17,692 bases of DNA from positions 1 through 17,692 of the forward strand of contig VSPM01000056.1 in assembly GCA_009775365.1 (NCBI GenBank), given 5' to 3'. Positions 6,452 to 15,586 of this stretch are shown in pieces. The notes below the pieces were generated by a model that was given only the letters and a program-made list of their open reading frames with translations, was not told the origin of the DNA and did not search any database. Both the position numbers and the translations under genes were made by a program. The stretch comes from Muribaculaceae bacterium (GTDB lineage: Bacteria > Bacteroidota > Bacteroidia > Bacteroidales > Muribaculaceae). Position 1 is the first letter of the stretch, and the number at the start of each line of letters is the position of its first letter.

Positions 6452-7645
6452 ATGAACATCAGAGAAATTACTAAAGATATCCTTTATGTAGGTGTAAATG
6501 ACCGTACAACCGATCGTTTCGAGGCTATGTGGCCACTTCCTTATGGAGTGAGCTACAATTCATATATCGTAAAAGGTGCTGAAAAAATAGCTCTTATCGA
6601 CACAGTAGAAATAGGAGCAGTAAATGAACTTATTCATGGCATAAACGACCAGATTGGTTCTGCTCAGATTGATTATCTGGTTATAAACCACATGGAACCT
6701 GACCACTCTGGGGGGATTCCCGTGATTCTTGACCATTATCCCGAGGCAAAACTTATTGGAAATAAGCAAACTCTTTCGATGGTGAAGGGATATTATGGCA
6801 TTCCTGAAGACAGAATGATTGAAATAGCCGATGGAGAAACCTTGGAATTAGGCGGAAAAACGTTGAAATTTATACTTACCCCTATGGTTCATTGGCCCGA
6901 AACAATGATGACATTCGTGGAAGAAGACGGAGTGATATTCTCCGGCGACGCCTTCGGCACATACGGTGCGCTCAATGGCGGCGTGATAGACTACGAAATG
7001 GAAACAGCATGGTATCGAGACGAAATTTACCGCTACTATTCTAATATCGTTGGAAAATACGGACGATTTGTGCAACGAGCTCTTGATAAAACCAAAGACC
7101 TTGACATAAAGTTTATCTGCTCTACCCACGGTCCTGTATGGCACGATAAAATAGCCGAAGTGGCAGGCATTTACGATTGTCTGAGCAGATATGAAAGCGA
7201 GCCCGGGGTCACTATCATTTATGGCTCCATGTATGGCAACACGGCAGAAGTTGCAGAGGAGATTGCCCGCCAGCTTGCAAGCCGTGGCATCAAGAACATC
7301 AAAATCCATGATGCTGCAAAATCAGATATGAGCTACATGATTTCAGACGCTTTCAGATATGAAGGCATCATTGTTGGCTCACCTACATATTCAATGCACA
7401 TTTTCCCTGCCGTCGAAGCATTCATGATAGCAATGGAGACGAGAGAGATCAAAAACAAAGTATTTGCCACTTTCGGATCTTTCACATGGGCATCGGCCGC
7501 CGCCACAAAGATTAACGAATATGTGGAAAGCATGAAGATGGAGGTGGTCGATTCTCTCGTGATGAAACAATCCATGAGCGAAGAGACACTTGTGGAAATC
7601 AGTCGTCTTGCCGATAACTTTGTAGCCGCTCTTAAAAAGAAATGA
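6452..7645 (+). CDS. fprA: Flavodiiron protein (FprA, A-type flavoprotein)
   Basis: A 397-residue cytosolic enzyme that reduces O2 to water and/or NO to N2O in anaerobes, taking electrons from rubredoxin or a similar donor. The N-terminal metallo-beta-lactamase-like domain (1-250) carries the full diiron ligand set: His80, Glu82, Asp84 and His85 in HMEPDH, then His147, Asp166 and His226. The C-terminal flavodoxin domain (about 253-397) starts with the FMN phosphate loop YGSMYGNTAEVAEE. Length is typical of class A flavodiiron proteins, with no fused rubredoxin or reductase. A full Bacteroides-type promoter precedes it. Its stop overlaps the start of the next gene by four bases (ATGA, 7642-7645), so the two are very likely translated together. 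The choice between O2 and NO as main substrate cannot be made from sequence. Confidence 0.96.
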   Translation: MNIREITKDILYVGVNDRTTDRFEAMWPLPYGVSYNSYIVKGAEKIALIDTVEIGAVNELIHGINDQIGSAQIDYLVINHMEPDHSGGIPVILDHYPEAKLIGNKQTLSMVKGYYGIPEDRMIEIADGETLELGGKTLKFILTPMVHWPETMMTFVEEDGVIFSGDAFGTYGALNGGVIDYEMETAWYRDEIYRYYSNIVGKYGRFVQRALDKTKDLDIKFICSTHGPVWHDKIAEVAGIYDCLSRYESEPGVTIIYGSMYGNTAEVAEEIARQLASRGIKNIKIHDAAKSDMSYMISDAFRYEGIIVGSPTYSMHIFPAVEAFMIAMETREIKNKVFATFGSFTWASAAATKINEYVESMKMEVVDSLVMKQSMSEETLVEISRLADNFVAALKKK

Positions 7646-8244
7646 GCAAGCTGCAACCAACAGAGAACCATCCTCTTGAACCATTCCTGCCATCGGGTGC
7701 AAAATTATTGATGTGCGGGACATTTCCTCCAAAGCAAAACAAATGGTCTATGCATTTCTATTATCCGAATTTCATCAATGACATGTGGCGAATATTCGGA
7801 TTAATATATTTCGGGTCGAAAGATGCGCTGGTCGACGCCGAGCACAAGACTTTTGCAATAGAAGAAATCAAGAATCTTCTATCTTGCAAAGGCATAGCGC
7901 TCAGCGACACCGGCAAAGAGGTTGTACGCACCAAAGACAATGCCTCCGACAAATGGCTACGCATAGACAAGCCGATAGATCTTGCATGGACATTGGGAGA
8001 GATTCCTGAATGCCATGCGGTTGCCACAACCGGTGAAAAAGCGGCCGGCATCATTGCAATGCTCACCGGCACCGATGTTCCGAAAGTAGGAGAGTGGCGC
8101 GAATGTTCCATAAAATTGGAAGATGGCTCCCGCAGAGAGTTTCGGCATTGGCGAATGCCTTCTACATCCAGGGCATATCCAATGAAATTGGAAAAGAAAT
8201 CAGAATACTATAAAACAATGCTTGAGTCAACAGGACTGCTATAA
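7642..8244 (+). CDS. Uracil-DNA glycosylase superfamily protein
   Basis: A 200-residue single-domain protein resembling the Mug/UDG-like glycosylases that remove uracil or mismatched bases from DNA. Motif A is present in unusual form as CGTFPPKQNKW (Gly26 to Trp35), where classical families have GINPG, GEAPG or GQDPYH. It is followed by FYYPNFINDMWRIFG, matching the substrate-pocket stretch N-x-FW in related proteins. The C-terminal motif B is RMPSTSRAYP (Ser174-Thr-Ser176), similar to PSTSPAN. The usual catalytic Asp or Asn after motif A is not apparent, so the activity may be shifted or need other residues. The start codon overlaps the fprA stop (ATGA), which implies translational coupling. 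A link with oxidative or nitrosative DNA damage is a reasonable inference from that pairing. Superfamily call is fair, substrate unknown. Confidence 0.75.
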   Translation: MSKLQPTENHPLEPFLPSGAKLLMCGTFPPKQNKWSMHFYYPNFINDMWRIFGLIYFGSKDALVDAEHKTFAIEEIKNLLSCKGIALSDTGKEVVRTKDNASDKWLRIDKPIDLAWTLGEIPECHAVATTGEKAAGIIAMLTGTDVPKVGEWRECSIKLEDGSRREFRHWRMPSTSRAYPMKLEKKSEYYKTMLESTGLL

Positions 8245-8316
8245 AGTTGAAACAACAATCCGTTTTAGCACTCCTATTGACCCTAACAAGTACAAACACA
8301 ATCTAATATATTAATT

Positions 8317-9003
8317 ATGCTTGACCTTGTTTCTCTTGCAATATTCGACGCAAGCCAGTTCTTTCAATGGTTTGTTGAAAATGCAAATTATCTCTTCGTC
8401 TTCCTGTTTATGGTGATTGAGAGTTCTTTTATTCCATTTCCTTCCGAAGTGGTGGTGCCGCCTGCGGCTTATCTTGCCTGCACCAATACCGGAGCCGGAG
8501 CCGACATGAATATTTTCATGGTGGTGGTGATGGCCACTTTAGGTGCATTAGCAGGTGCATTCATAAATTATTACCTTGCCTTATGGATAGGAAGGCCCGT
8601 AGTGTATGCTTTTGCCGACAGCAGAGTAGGGCACATGCTAATGATAAACAGGGCAAAAGTAGAAAAAGCAGAAGCTTATTTTGATAAGCACGGAGCCATA
8701 TCTACTTTTATCGGACGACTTATTCCTGCTATACGACAACTAATTTCTATTCCTGCCGGAATATCCAGGATGAACATCGGGCAATTCGCCATCTTCACTT
8801 CACTTGGAGCACTGGTATGGAATACAATTCTCGGGGCATTAGGATACTGGCTTTCCACTACAGTCTCTCCCGACCAGCTTTTCATAAAGGTAGAGGAGTA
8901 TAACAAATATCTCACATGGTTCGGTTATGGCATTGCAGTGGTCTGCCTGCTGTTCATCCTATGGAATGCCTTCAAACCTAAAGAGAATTCTAAAAAGCAA
9001 TAA
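8317..9003 (+). CDS. DedA-family membrane protein
   Basis: A 228-residue integral membrane protein of the DedA/VTT (SNARE-associated) family. Members move lipid carriers across the inner membrane; some are undecaprenyl-phosphate flippases, others act on phospholipids. Signature motifs are ESSFIPFPSE (35-44), a re-entrant segment with acidic residues, and FIGRLIPAIRQLISIPAGISRM (131-152), which contains the conserved F-x-R-x-x-P-x-x-R arginines (Arg134, Arg140). A final helix runs from about 196 to 218, before a lysine-rich cytoplasmic tail (KPKENSKKQ). The gap from the preceding gene is 72 bases with no clear promoter, so it may be read from the fprA promoter. A strong terminator follows at once. 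The particular lipid carried cannot be read from sequence. Confidence 0.92.
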   Translation: MLDLVSLAIFDASQFFQWFVENANYLFVFLFMVIESSFIPFPSEVVVPPAAYLACTNTGAGADMNIFMVVVMATLGALAGAFINYYLALWIGRPVVYAFADSRVGHMLMINRAKVEKAEAYFDKHGAISTFIGRLIPAIRQLISIPAGISRMNIGQFAIFTSLGALVWNTILGALGYWLSTTVSPDQLFIKVEEYNKYLTWFGYGIAVVCLLFILWNAFKPKENSKKQ

Positions 9004-9016
9004 CGAATCAAATCAT

Positions 9017-9055
9017 GAATACTGTCGTTGCCAGCAGCGACAGTATTCTATTTTT
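9017..9055 (+). terminator. Strong rho-independent terminator after dedA-family gene
   Basis: GAATACTGTCG (9017-9027) and CGACAGTATTC (9038-9048) form a perfect 11-bp stem with a 10-base loop, followed by TATTTTT. It closes the fprA-UDG-dedA transcript. Confidence 0.9.
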
Positions 9056-9100
9056 ACTAAACCAAAATAAATTCCTTAAATCTAAAATAACACAAATCTT

Positions 9101-9745
9101 ATGGAAGTCTCACCATCTTTACTGGCAGCAAACTTTGCGAATCTCACTCCGGATATAGAAATGATAAACTCGTCAGAATCCGATTATCTGCATCTGGATG
9201 TGATGGACGGAGTATTTGTGCCTAACATATCTTTCGGATTTCCTGTGCTTGGCTCAGTAAGCAAAATATGCAGAAAGCCACTTGATGTTCATCTGATGAT
9301 TGTTGAGCCGGACAAATGGATTTCACAAGTCAGAGACCTCGGAGCTGAAATCATGAATGTTCACTACGAGGCGTGCACACATCTACACAGTGTTGTGAGC
9401 CGTATCCACCAAGCCGGGATGAAAGCAGGTGTAACTCTGAACCCGGCAACTCCGGTGTCGTTGCTCTCAGACATTATTGAAGACGTAGACCTTGTTTTAC
9501 TCATGTCGGTCAACCCCGGCTTCGGAGGGCAAAAATTCATCCCCAACACTCTAAAAAAGACAAAAGAATTATTAAACTTGATAAAAAGCAGCAATTCAAA
9601 AGCAAAGATCGAGATTGACGGAGGCGTAAATGAAACCACCGGCGCAGCTCTCAAAGAAGCGGGAGCTGACATTCTTGTTGCAGGGAGTTACGTTTTCGGA
9701 GCGCAAAACCCGCATGAACGCATAAGCCTTCTTAAAAATCTTTGA
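9101..9745 (+). CDS. rpe: Ribulose-phosphate 3-epimerase
   Basis: A 214-residue TIM-barrel metalloenzyme that interconverts D-ribulose 5-phosphate and D-xylulose 5-phosphate in the non-oxidative pentose phosphate pathway. Metal ligands and catalytic acids are in place: His31 and Asp33 in LHLDVMDG, His64 in DVHLMI, and Asp173 in EIDGGVN. The flexible loop MSVNPGFGGQKF (135-146) and the phosphate-binding GADILVAGSYVFG near the C-terminus are also clear. Length equals the family norm (about 215-225). The start is fixed because the first beta strand (VSPSLLAANF) begins at residue 3. It is set off from dedA by a terminator, so it should have its own promoter in 9049-9100; I see only an imperfect match (TATTTTTA at 9049). 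Confidence 0.97.
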   Translation: MEVSPSLLAANFANLTPDIEMINSSESDYLHLDVMDGVFVPNISFGFPVLGSVSKICRKPLDVHLMIVEPDKWISQVRDLGAEIMNVHYEACTHLHSVVSRIHQAGMKAGVTLNPATPVSLLSDIIEDVDLVLLMSVNPGFGGQKFIPNTLKKTKELLNLIKSSNSKAKIEIDGGVNETTGAALKEAGADILVAGSYVFGAQNPHERISLLKNL

Positions 9746-9776
9746 TATTCCCGAGGCTTCTCATCATATATATATC

Positions 9777-9812
9777 CGGCTCAGCTGATTCTTACACAAA
9801 CCAACTGAGCCG
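9777..9812. terminator. Hairpin between convergent rpe and ligA
   Basis: CGGCTCAG (9777-9784) and CTGAGCCG (9805-9812) are perfect arms. After one mismatch two more pairs form inside, giving a loop of about 14 bases. It lies 31 bases after the rpe stop and 32 bases past the ligA stop, so it may serve both genes. Neither flank has a good T-run (TAACTATC on plus, ATATATAT on minus), so efficiency is uncertain. Confidence 0.55.
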
Positions 9813-9844
9813 TAACTATCTATAATCAAATCTATTTATTTATA

Positions 9845-11851
9845 TCAAATCATGTTCAAAAACTCTTCTTCTGAAATCATAGGGATTCCAAGTTTCTCAC
9901 ACTTCTCCCTCTTTGCAGGCCCCATGTTGTCGCCGGCAAGCACAAATGATGTTTTCTTGGAAATGCTGCCTGCATTCTTACCTCCTTCTCGCTCTATTAT
10001 CTCCTTGTATTCATCTCTTGAATGATGGACAAATGTGCCTGAAATCACAATTATCTTGCCATTTAAAGCATCACCCGTAGGCGACATCTTGTCTTCCGAC
10101 AGACTCATTCTTACACCGGCTTCAGTAAGACGCCTGATAATGTCAGCATTCACCGGGTCATGCATATAGTCGTAGATACATTTCGCAATCACAGGCCCCA
10201 CATCAGGGATGGCAGTGAGGCTTTCCTCCGACATTTCCAACAGATTATCCATTGTCTTTACAGACATTGCAAGACGCTTTGCAGTTGTTTCCCCAACATT
10301 CGGAATAGAAAGAGCATAGACCACACGCTCAAACGGCACAGACTTCGATGCTTCTATGCCATCAATAATTCTCTTGGCAGTCTTTGCGCCCACACGGTCG
10401 AGAGATTCAAGCCTCTCCTGAGTCAAATCATAAAGGTCAGCTATTTTCTCGACCATGCCACATCCGAACAAAAGCTCTGCAGTCTCCTCCCCAATGCCGT
10501 CAATGTTCATCATCCTACGCGCACAGAAGTGTTCAATCTTGCCAGTTATCTGCGGGCGACACCCATAGTGATTGGGGCAACACCACGCGGCATCACCATA
10601 TATTCTTACAAGCTCCGTGCCACACTCAGGACACTTTGTCACAAACTTTATCTTGGTTGCGTCTTTTTCTCGTCGAGAGATCTCCACACCCGTGATCTTG
10701 GGAATAATCTCACCACCTTTTTCCACATAAAGCCAGTCGCCTTCATGAATGTCTAATTCTTGAATTATGTCATCGTTATGAAGAGACGCTCTCTTCACAA
10801 TTGTTCCGGAGAGCAATACAGGCTCAAGATTTGCAACAGGGGTCACAATTCCCATTCTCCCGGTTTCAAAAGACACAAACCTCAATCTTGTGCATGCATT
10901 TTCAGGATTGAACTTAAACGCTATAGCCCAGCGTGGAGACTTGGCGGTGAATCCGAGATTCAGTTGCTGGCGCAAAGAATTGACTTTAAACACGAGTCCG
11001 TCAGTAGCGACAGGGAGTTCCTTCCTCTGTTTATCCCAATAGTTTATATATTCGTTTACTTCACTTAACGATGACATTTTTCTCATAGCATCCGACACTT
11101 TGAATCCCCATCGCGATGCCGCTTTCATGTTGTCGAAATGATTATCATATTTCAAATCATCGCTCAACATATAGTAAAACCTCGCATCAAGACAACGCTT
11201 GGCCACTTCTCTCGAATCCTGCATTTTCAAAGTGCCTGAAGCCGCATTTCGAGGATTTGCAAACAATGCCTCCTCATTATATGCGCGCTCCGCGTTAAGT
11301 TTTTCAAACACCTCCCAAGGCATTAGAATCTCTCCTCTTATTTCAAATTCATCCGGCCAGTCTCCCGGCTGCAACTGAAGAGGAATGCTGCGTATAGTTT
11401 TCACATTAGCCGTCACATCATCGCCTTGTGTGCCATCGCCACGTGTAACCGCCCTGACCATCCTGCCATTTTTGTAGGTTATCGAGATAGATGTGCCATC
11501 AAACTTCAATTCGCCCACAATCGAAATAGACTCACCCTCCAAAGACTTCCGAACGCGTTCAAACCACTCGTCGACTTCTTCAATAGAATATGAGTTTGAC
11601 AGCGACATCATCGGGCGCTCATGCACAACATGTTCAAATCCTTTTGTGAGGTCGGAACCAACCCGCTGTGTAGGGGACAACGAATCATAATACTCCGGAA
11701 ACTCTTTTTCGAGCATTTCCAGTTCTTTAAGCATCATGTCGAACTCTTTATCCGATATTTCAAGAGAGTTAAGCACATAATAATTGTGATTATGACGATG
11801 AAGTTCTTCCCTGAGGAACTTTATTTTACTTTCTGCATCTGTATGGTTCAT
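9845..11851 (-). CDS. ligA: NAD+-dependent DNA ligase
   Basis: A 668-residue essential ligase that seals nicks during replication and repair, using NAD+ as AMP donor. Domains in order are the NMN-binding Ia helices with paired Tyr24-Tyr25, the nucleotidyltransferase domain with adenylation Lys116 in KFDG (116-119), the OB fold (about 322-400), a zinc finger with Cys407, Cys410, Cys424 or Cys425 and Cys431, tandem helix-hairpin-helix motifs (about 445-580), and a C-terminal BRCT domain (about 594-668). This is the complete bacterial LigA arrangement and a typical length (E. coli 671). It is the last gene of the long minus-strand run, 27 bases after the EamA exporter gene. Nothing in it looks truncated. 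Confidence 0.98.
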   Translation of the reverse strand: MNHTDAESKIKFLREELHRHNHNYYVLNSLEISDKEFDMMLKELEMLEKEFPEYYDSLSPTQRVGSDLTKGFEHVVHERPMMSLSNSYSIEEVDEWFERVRKSLEGESISIVGELKFDGTSISITYKNGRMVRAVTRGDGTQGDDVTANVKTIRSIPLQLQPGDWPDEFEIRGEILMPWEVFEKLNAERAYNEEALFANPRNAASGTLKMQDSREVAKRCLDARFYYMLSDDLKYDNHFDNMKAASRWGFKVSDAMRKMSSLSEVNEYINYWDKQRKELPVATDGLVFKVNSLRQQLNLGFTAKSPRWAIAFKFNPENACTRLRFVSFETGRMGIVTPVANLEPVLLSGTIVKRASLHNDDIIQELDIHEGDWLYVEKGGEIIPKITGVEISRREKDATKIKFVTKCPECGTELVRIYGDAAWCCPNHYGCRPQITGKIEHFCARRMMNIDGIGEETAELLFGCGMVEKIADLYDLTQERLESLDRVGAKTAKRIIDGIEASKSVPFERVVYALSIPNVGETTAKRLAMSVKTMDNLLEMSEESLTAIPDVGPVIAKCIYDYMHDPVNADIIRRLTEAGVRMSLSEDKMSPTGDALNGKIIVISGTFVHHSRDEYKEIIEREGGKNAGSISKKTSFVLAGDNMGPAKREKCEKLGIPMISEEEFLNMI

Positions 11852-11878
11852 ATTGAGAGAAAGATAATGAATCTGATA

Positions 11879-12814
11879 TTACGATTTTTTTAATTTACGA
11901 GGAAAGAGTTTTCTTATATGAGTCAGATGGCGATCAATATTTTCGCCTCCAACCACCACCGAAACTGCAATAAGAATCAATAATATGCCCAATGCTATTC
12001 GCGGTGTGACCACTTCTCCGAATAGAGTAACACCTATCGCCACAGCTGTCAGCGGTTCAAGAGCACCAAGAATCGCTGTGGGAGTAGGACCTATCAGTTG
12101 AATAGCAGATGTGGTGCATATAAAAGAAACTGCCGTAGGGAGAATGGCAATTCCAAGCAGGCAGAGCCACGACCTATATGACAACGGGAAAACAAAGTCA
12201 TCTGAAATCATTATTTTCACAGCAAACACACTTAGCCCGAAAAGCAAAACATAGAAAATCACCTTTAGTGTCGGCATATCTCTTAATTTGGTCTGATTAA
12301 CACCAACTATATAGATTGCATATGTGAGCGATGAAACCATGACCATTATTGTGCCAAAGAGGCTTAAAGTGGTTCCATCAGAATTTTTATAAAGCAATGC
12401 AATCCCCGACAAAGCGAGCAATATGCACAAAGCAGTAACTGCCGACAGTTTTTCATGAAATCCAATCATCATAATTAAAGCCACCATAATAGGATACACA
12501 AAAAGCAATGTCGACGCTATCCCTGCGTCCATATATGTGTAGCTCAAAAACAATGATAAAGAAGAAAAAGCCATAAGTATGCCCATCACTGCCAATTGAA
12601 ACAATTGCGTTCGACCCACTGCAAATTCCTCTCTCCCTCTTCTCACAAGAAGCATTATTCCCATTACCGGAATTGCAAGCAGATATCGAAAGAACAACAC
12701 AGAGTCCGGATTCATGCCTTCTTCATAAAGCGGTATTGCAAAGAGCGGGTTAGTGCCGTAACTGGCAGCAGCCAATGCCCCGATTAAATAACCTTTTGCC
12801 TTATCTGACAACAT
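11879..12814 (-). CDS. EamA/DMT-family membrane exporter
   Basis: A 311-residue protein of the drug/metabolite transporter superfamily with two tandem EamA repeats and about ten transmembrane helices. The first repeat covers roughly residues 8-142, the second 149-290. Signatures include FFRYLLAIPVM in repeat 1, and TAVSFICTTSAIQLIGPTPTAILGALEPLTAVAIG in repeat 2, where the proline-containing helix near the end of the repeat is diagnostic. A basic tail (HIRKLFPRKLKKS) should lie in the cytoplasm. Family members export amino acids, nucleosides or other metabolites; no substrate can be assigned here. It sits 36 bases after truA and 27 bases before ligA, with no terminator between, so it is probably co-transcribed. 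Confidence 0.9.
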   Translation of the reverse strand: MLSDKAKGYLIGALAAASYGTNPLFAIPLYEEGMNPDSVLFFRYLLAIPVMGIMLLVRRGREEFAVGRTQLFQLAVMGILMAFSSLSLFLSYTYMDAGIASTLLFVYPIMVALIMMIGFHEKLSAVTALCILLALSGIALLYKNSDGTTLSLFGTIMVMVSSLTYAIYIVGVNQTKLRDMPTLKVIFYVLLFGLSVFAVKIMISDDFVFPLSYRSWLCLLGIAILPTAVSFICTTSAIQLIGPTPTAILGALEPLTAVAIGVTLFGEVVTPRIALGILLILIAVSVVVGGENIDRHLTHIRKLFPRKLKKS

Positions 12815-12850
12815 TACGCTATATATTTTGAATTCTTGACACGAAAGACG

Positions 12851-13627
12851 TTAAATATACGGATACTTCACCCTCCATAAGAATAACGCATTCCCCGGCA
12901 TGGAGGCACCGGCTGCACATCGGTCTTTACTATCGATGATGCTTTTAAAACCGTCTAACGTCAATTTCCCTCTACCTATCTCTACAAGGGTGCCCACTAC
13001 TGCTCTGACCATATTTCGCAAAAATCTATCGGCTGTGATTGTGAAAACAATTCCCGAACCCATTAGCGGCATGCGCTGAGCATCATGGCTGCCCATATCC
13101 ATGATTTCCCATCCGGCCTCTCTTACGTCACAGATATTGGTTTTAACGTCAGAATGAAGTTTTGCAAAAGATGTAAAATCTTTTGTGTGCAATAACAACA
13201 AGGCAGCTTCATTCATTGCATCAATATCAAGAACAGATGGTGAATGCCAGCAATATGGAAAAAGGAAAGGCGTTTTTTCGTAAGTGACGAAATATTTATA
13301 TGTGCGCTCTGTAGCATCAAACCTGGCGTGAGCATCGTCTGACACCTCTATTAGGTCATGGAATGCTATTTCAGGTCCGATTAATCTGTTGATAGATGTC
13401 AGAAAACGCTTTTTATCGGCCACAGGCTCCATAATGTCGAAATGAGCAAACATTTCATACGCATGGACTCCGGCATCTGTTCTACCGGCACCTACAATCG
13501 AAATTGGAAGACGTGTCACAATTGACAACGTCTCCTCAATTTTTTGTTGAACACTAACGGCATTCGGCTGTGACTGCCAGCCATGAAATTTTTCGCCGTT
13601 GTATGATAACTTCAGAAAATATCTCAT
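12851..13627 (-). CDS. truA: tRNA pseudouridine(38-40) synthase
   Basis: A 258-residue enzyme that isomerises uridines 38, 39 and 40 in the anticodon stem of many tRNAs to pseudouridine. The catalytic Asp51 lies in the diagnostic GAGRTDAGVHA (46-56), preceded by the N-terminal strand and FHGWQSQPN. The second half has the expected duplicated fold, with FLRNMVRAVVGTLVEIGRGK near residues 205-224. Length is normal (E. coli 270). It begins 10 bases after speA ends, too close for a separate promoter, so it is read with speA. Confidence 0.97.
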   Translation of the reverse strand: MRYFLKLSYNGEKFHGWQSQPNAVSVQQKIEETLSIVTRLPISIVGAGRTDAGVHAYEMFAHFDIMEPVADKKRFLTSINRLIGPEIAFHDLIEVSDDAHARFDATERTYKYFVTYEKTPFLFPYCWHSPSVLDIDAMNEAALLLLHTKDFTSFAKLHSDVKTNICDVREAGWEIMDMGSHDAQRMPLMGSGIVFTITADRFLRNMVRAVVGTLVEIGRGKLTLDGFKSIIDSKDRCAAGASMPGNALFLWRVKYPYI

Positions 13628-13637
13628 TATTCAGGAA

Positions 13638-15536
13638 TCAGTCTCTTTCGAGATAAGTGATGCCATATAACCCTGAACGATAATTATTCAGGAACTGACG
13701 CCCCTCTTCGGGTGTGATGACGCCTTGTTTCACAGACCTCGAAACCCATGCCTCCAGATTACGCACAAGTTTTTTAGGACTATATTCCACGTAGTCCAAC
13801 ACATCGGCCACCGGTTCTCCATCAATCACCTGCTCTATCTCATACCCTTCTTTGTTTACCGAGATATGCACGGCGCTTGTGTCGCCGAAAAGATTATGAA
13901 GGTCTCCAAGAATTTCCTGATATGCGCCCACAAGGAAAACGCCTATATAGTAATGGTCATTCTGTTTCAGGGCATGGACAGGGAGAGAGTATGACATGCC
14001 TTGTGGAGAAACAAACCTGCTTATCTTACCGTCAGAGTCGCAAGTTATATCCTGGATTGTGCATCTTCGTGATGGTTTTTCATCAAGACGAGATATAGGC
14101 ATAATCGGGAAAACCTGGTCTATTGCCCACGAATCGGGGAGACTTTGGAAAAGAGAGAAGTTGCAAAAATATTTTTCAGGCAACATCTTGTCTACTTTTT
14201 TCAGCTCCTCCGGCGGGTGCTTCATAGATCGAGTCAGGTCATTCACATCTCTCGCCACCGACCAGAAGAGTTTTTCAATTTGAGCCCTTGTTCTAAGATC
14301 GAGCAGACCGAGGCTAAAAAGTTCCAACGCCTCTTCCCGAATCTGCAAGGCATCATGCCAATCCTCAAACATGGTCGTAGGATTAATACGGTCCCATATC
14401 TGATAGAGCTCCTTAGTCAGTTCATGAGCATCTGCATCGATTTCTTCGTTGTCGCCCCATATAGGCAACTGAGTTGTTTCGAGCACTTCTATTACGAGCA
14501 CAGAGTGATGAGCCGTGAGCGAACGTCCGCTTTCAGTTATTATATTAGGCTGAGGGAGGCCATTCTTTACGCAGACATCCACAAGAGCAGACACAGAGTC
14601 GTTGACATATTCCTGAATAGAGTAATTCATGGAATTCTCTCCATATGAAGACCGAGTTCCGTCATAGTCAACACCAAGCCCGCCCCCTATATCGACAAAA
14701 TCAATGTTGAAACCAATCTTTGAGAGCTGAACATAGAACTGCATGGCTTCTCTCAACGCATTCTTTATTCTCCGAATCTTTGTAATCTGGCTTCCGATAT
14801 GGAAATGAATGAGTTTAAGAGAATCCTTCATGCCATTCTTTTCAAGAAACGACAAAGCATCAAGCAGTTCGGAAGAATTAAGGCCGAACTTGCTGACATC
14901 GCCGCCTGATTCTTCCCACTTCCCGCTTCCTGAAGACGACAATTTGATTCTTATGCCGATGTTGGGAGTTATAGCAAGACGCTTAGCCACATCTGCAATG
15001 AGTTTCAACTCATTGAGTTTCTCGACCACAAGATATATCCTGCGACCCATTTTTTGAGCAAGCAACGCCAGCTCTACATAGTCCTCATCTTTGTAGCCAT
15101 TGCAGACGATTAAAGAATGGTTGTGTGTGTTGACTGCCAGCACAGCATGCAGCTCCGGCTTTGAACCGGCTTCAAGACCGATATTATATTTATTGCCGTG
15201 GCTCACAATCTCCTCAACCACCTGGCGCATCTGATTCACTTTAATGGGATACACAATAAAGTTCTGCCCACTATAGTTGTAATCTTCTGCCGCTTTTTTA
15301 AAGCAAGAGGAGATTTTCTGAATTCTATTATCGAGAATATCCGGAAACCTTAAAAGCACCGGAGCCGAGACATCGCGGATTTTAAGTTCATCAATAACTT
15401 CCTTGAGATCTACAGGAGCGCATCCTTCTCTTGGTGTTACCTGAACATGGCCTTTCTCATTTATCGAGAAATATTTGAGCCCCCATCCGCTAATGTTGTA
15501 GATTTCAGCAGAATCTTCAATTCGCCATTTTCTCAT
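13638..15536 (-). CDS. speA: Biosynthetic arginine decarboxylase
   Basis: A 632-residue PLP enzyme that converts L-arginine to agmatine, the first step of the agmatine route to putrescine and spermidine. The alanine-racemase-type barrel carries the Schiff-base Lys99 in YPIKVNQ, HFHIGSQ (244-250), the PLP phosphate loop GGGLGVDY (284-291) and ESGR (335-338). The C-terminal beta domain has the catalytic CDSDG (499-503), whose Cys499 and Asp500 would act from the partner subunit. There is no signal peptide, although some SpeA enzymes are periplasmic. Length is close to E. coli SpeA (658). It sits 58 bases behind ssb in the arginine-related block, and an ARG-box-like palindrome lies about 50 bases before its start, so ArgR control is possible. 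Confidence 0.97.
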   Translation of the reverse strand: MRKWRIEDSAEIYNISGWGLKYFSINEKGHVQVTPREGCAPVDLKEVIDELKIRDVSAPVLLRFPDILDNRIQKISSCFKKAAEDYNYSGQNFIVYPIKVNQMRQVVEEIVSHGNKYNIGLEAGSKPELHAVLAVNTHNHSLIVCNGYKDEDYVELALLAQKMGRRIYLVVEKLNELKLIADVAKRLAITPNIGIRIKLSSSGSGKWEESGGDVSKFGLNSSELLDALSFLEKNGMKDSLKLIHFHIGSQITKIRRIKNALREAMQFYVQLSKIGFNIDFVDIGGGLGVDYDGTRSSYGENSMNYSIQEYVNDSVSALVDVCVKNGLPQPNIITESGRSLTAHHSVLVIEVLETTQLPIWGDNEEIDADAHELTKELYQIWDRINPTTMFEDWHDALQIREEALELFSLGLLDLRTRAQIEKLFWSVARDVNDLTRSMKHPPEELKKVDKMLPEKYFCNFSLFQSLPDSWAIDQVFPIMPISRLDEKPSRRCTIQDITCDSDGKISRFVSPQGMSYSLPVHALKQNDHYYIGVFLVGAYQEILGDLHNLFGDTSAVHISVNKEGYEIEQVIDGEPVADVLDYVEYSPKKLVRNLEAWVSRSVKQGVITPEEGRQFLNNYRSGLYGITYLERD

Positions 15537-15586
15537 TTCTGACTACAATAATAATTTTAGATTTAATAATAATATTAACCGAGGCA

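Noticed and set aside
7333..7732. Overlapping minus-strand frames opposite fprA and the UDG-like gene
   Set aside because: They are antisense shadows of two well-supported genes and encode no recognisable domain.
10160..10756. 198-codon plus-strand open frame antisense to ligA
   Set aside because: It lies wholly inside the well-supported ligA gene; its translation is Cys/His/Arg-rich without any recognisable domain, typical of an antisense shadow.
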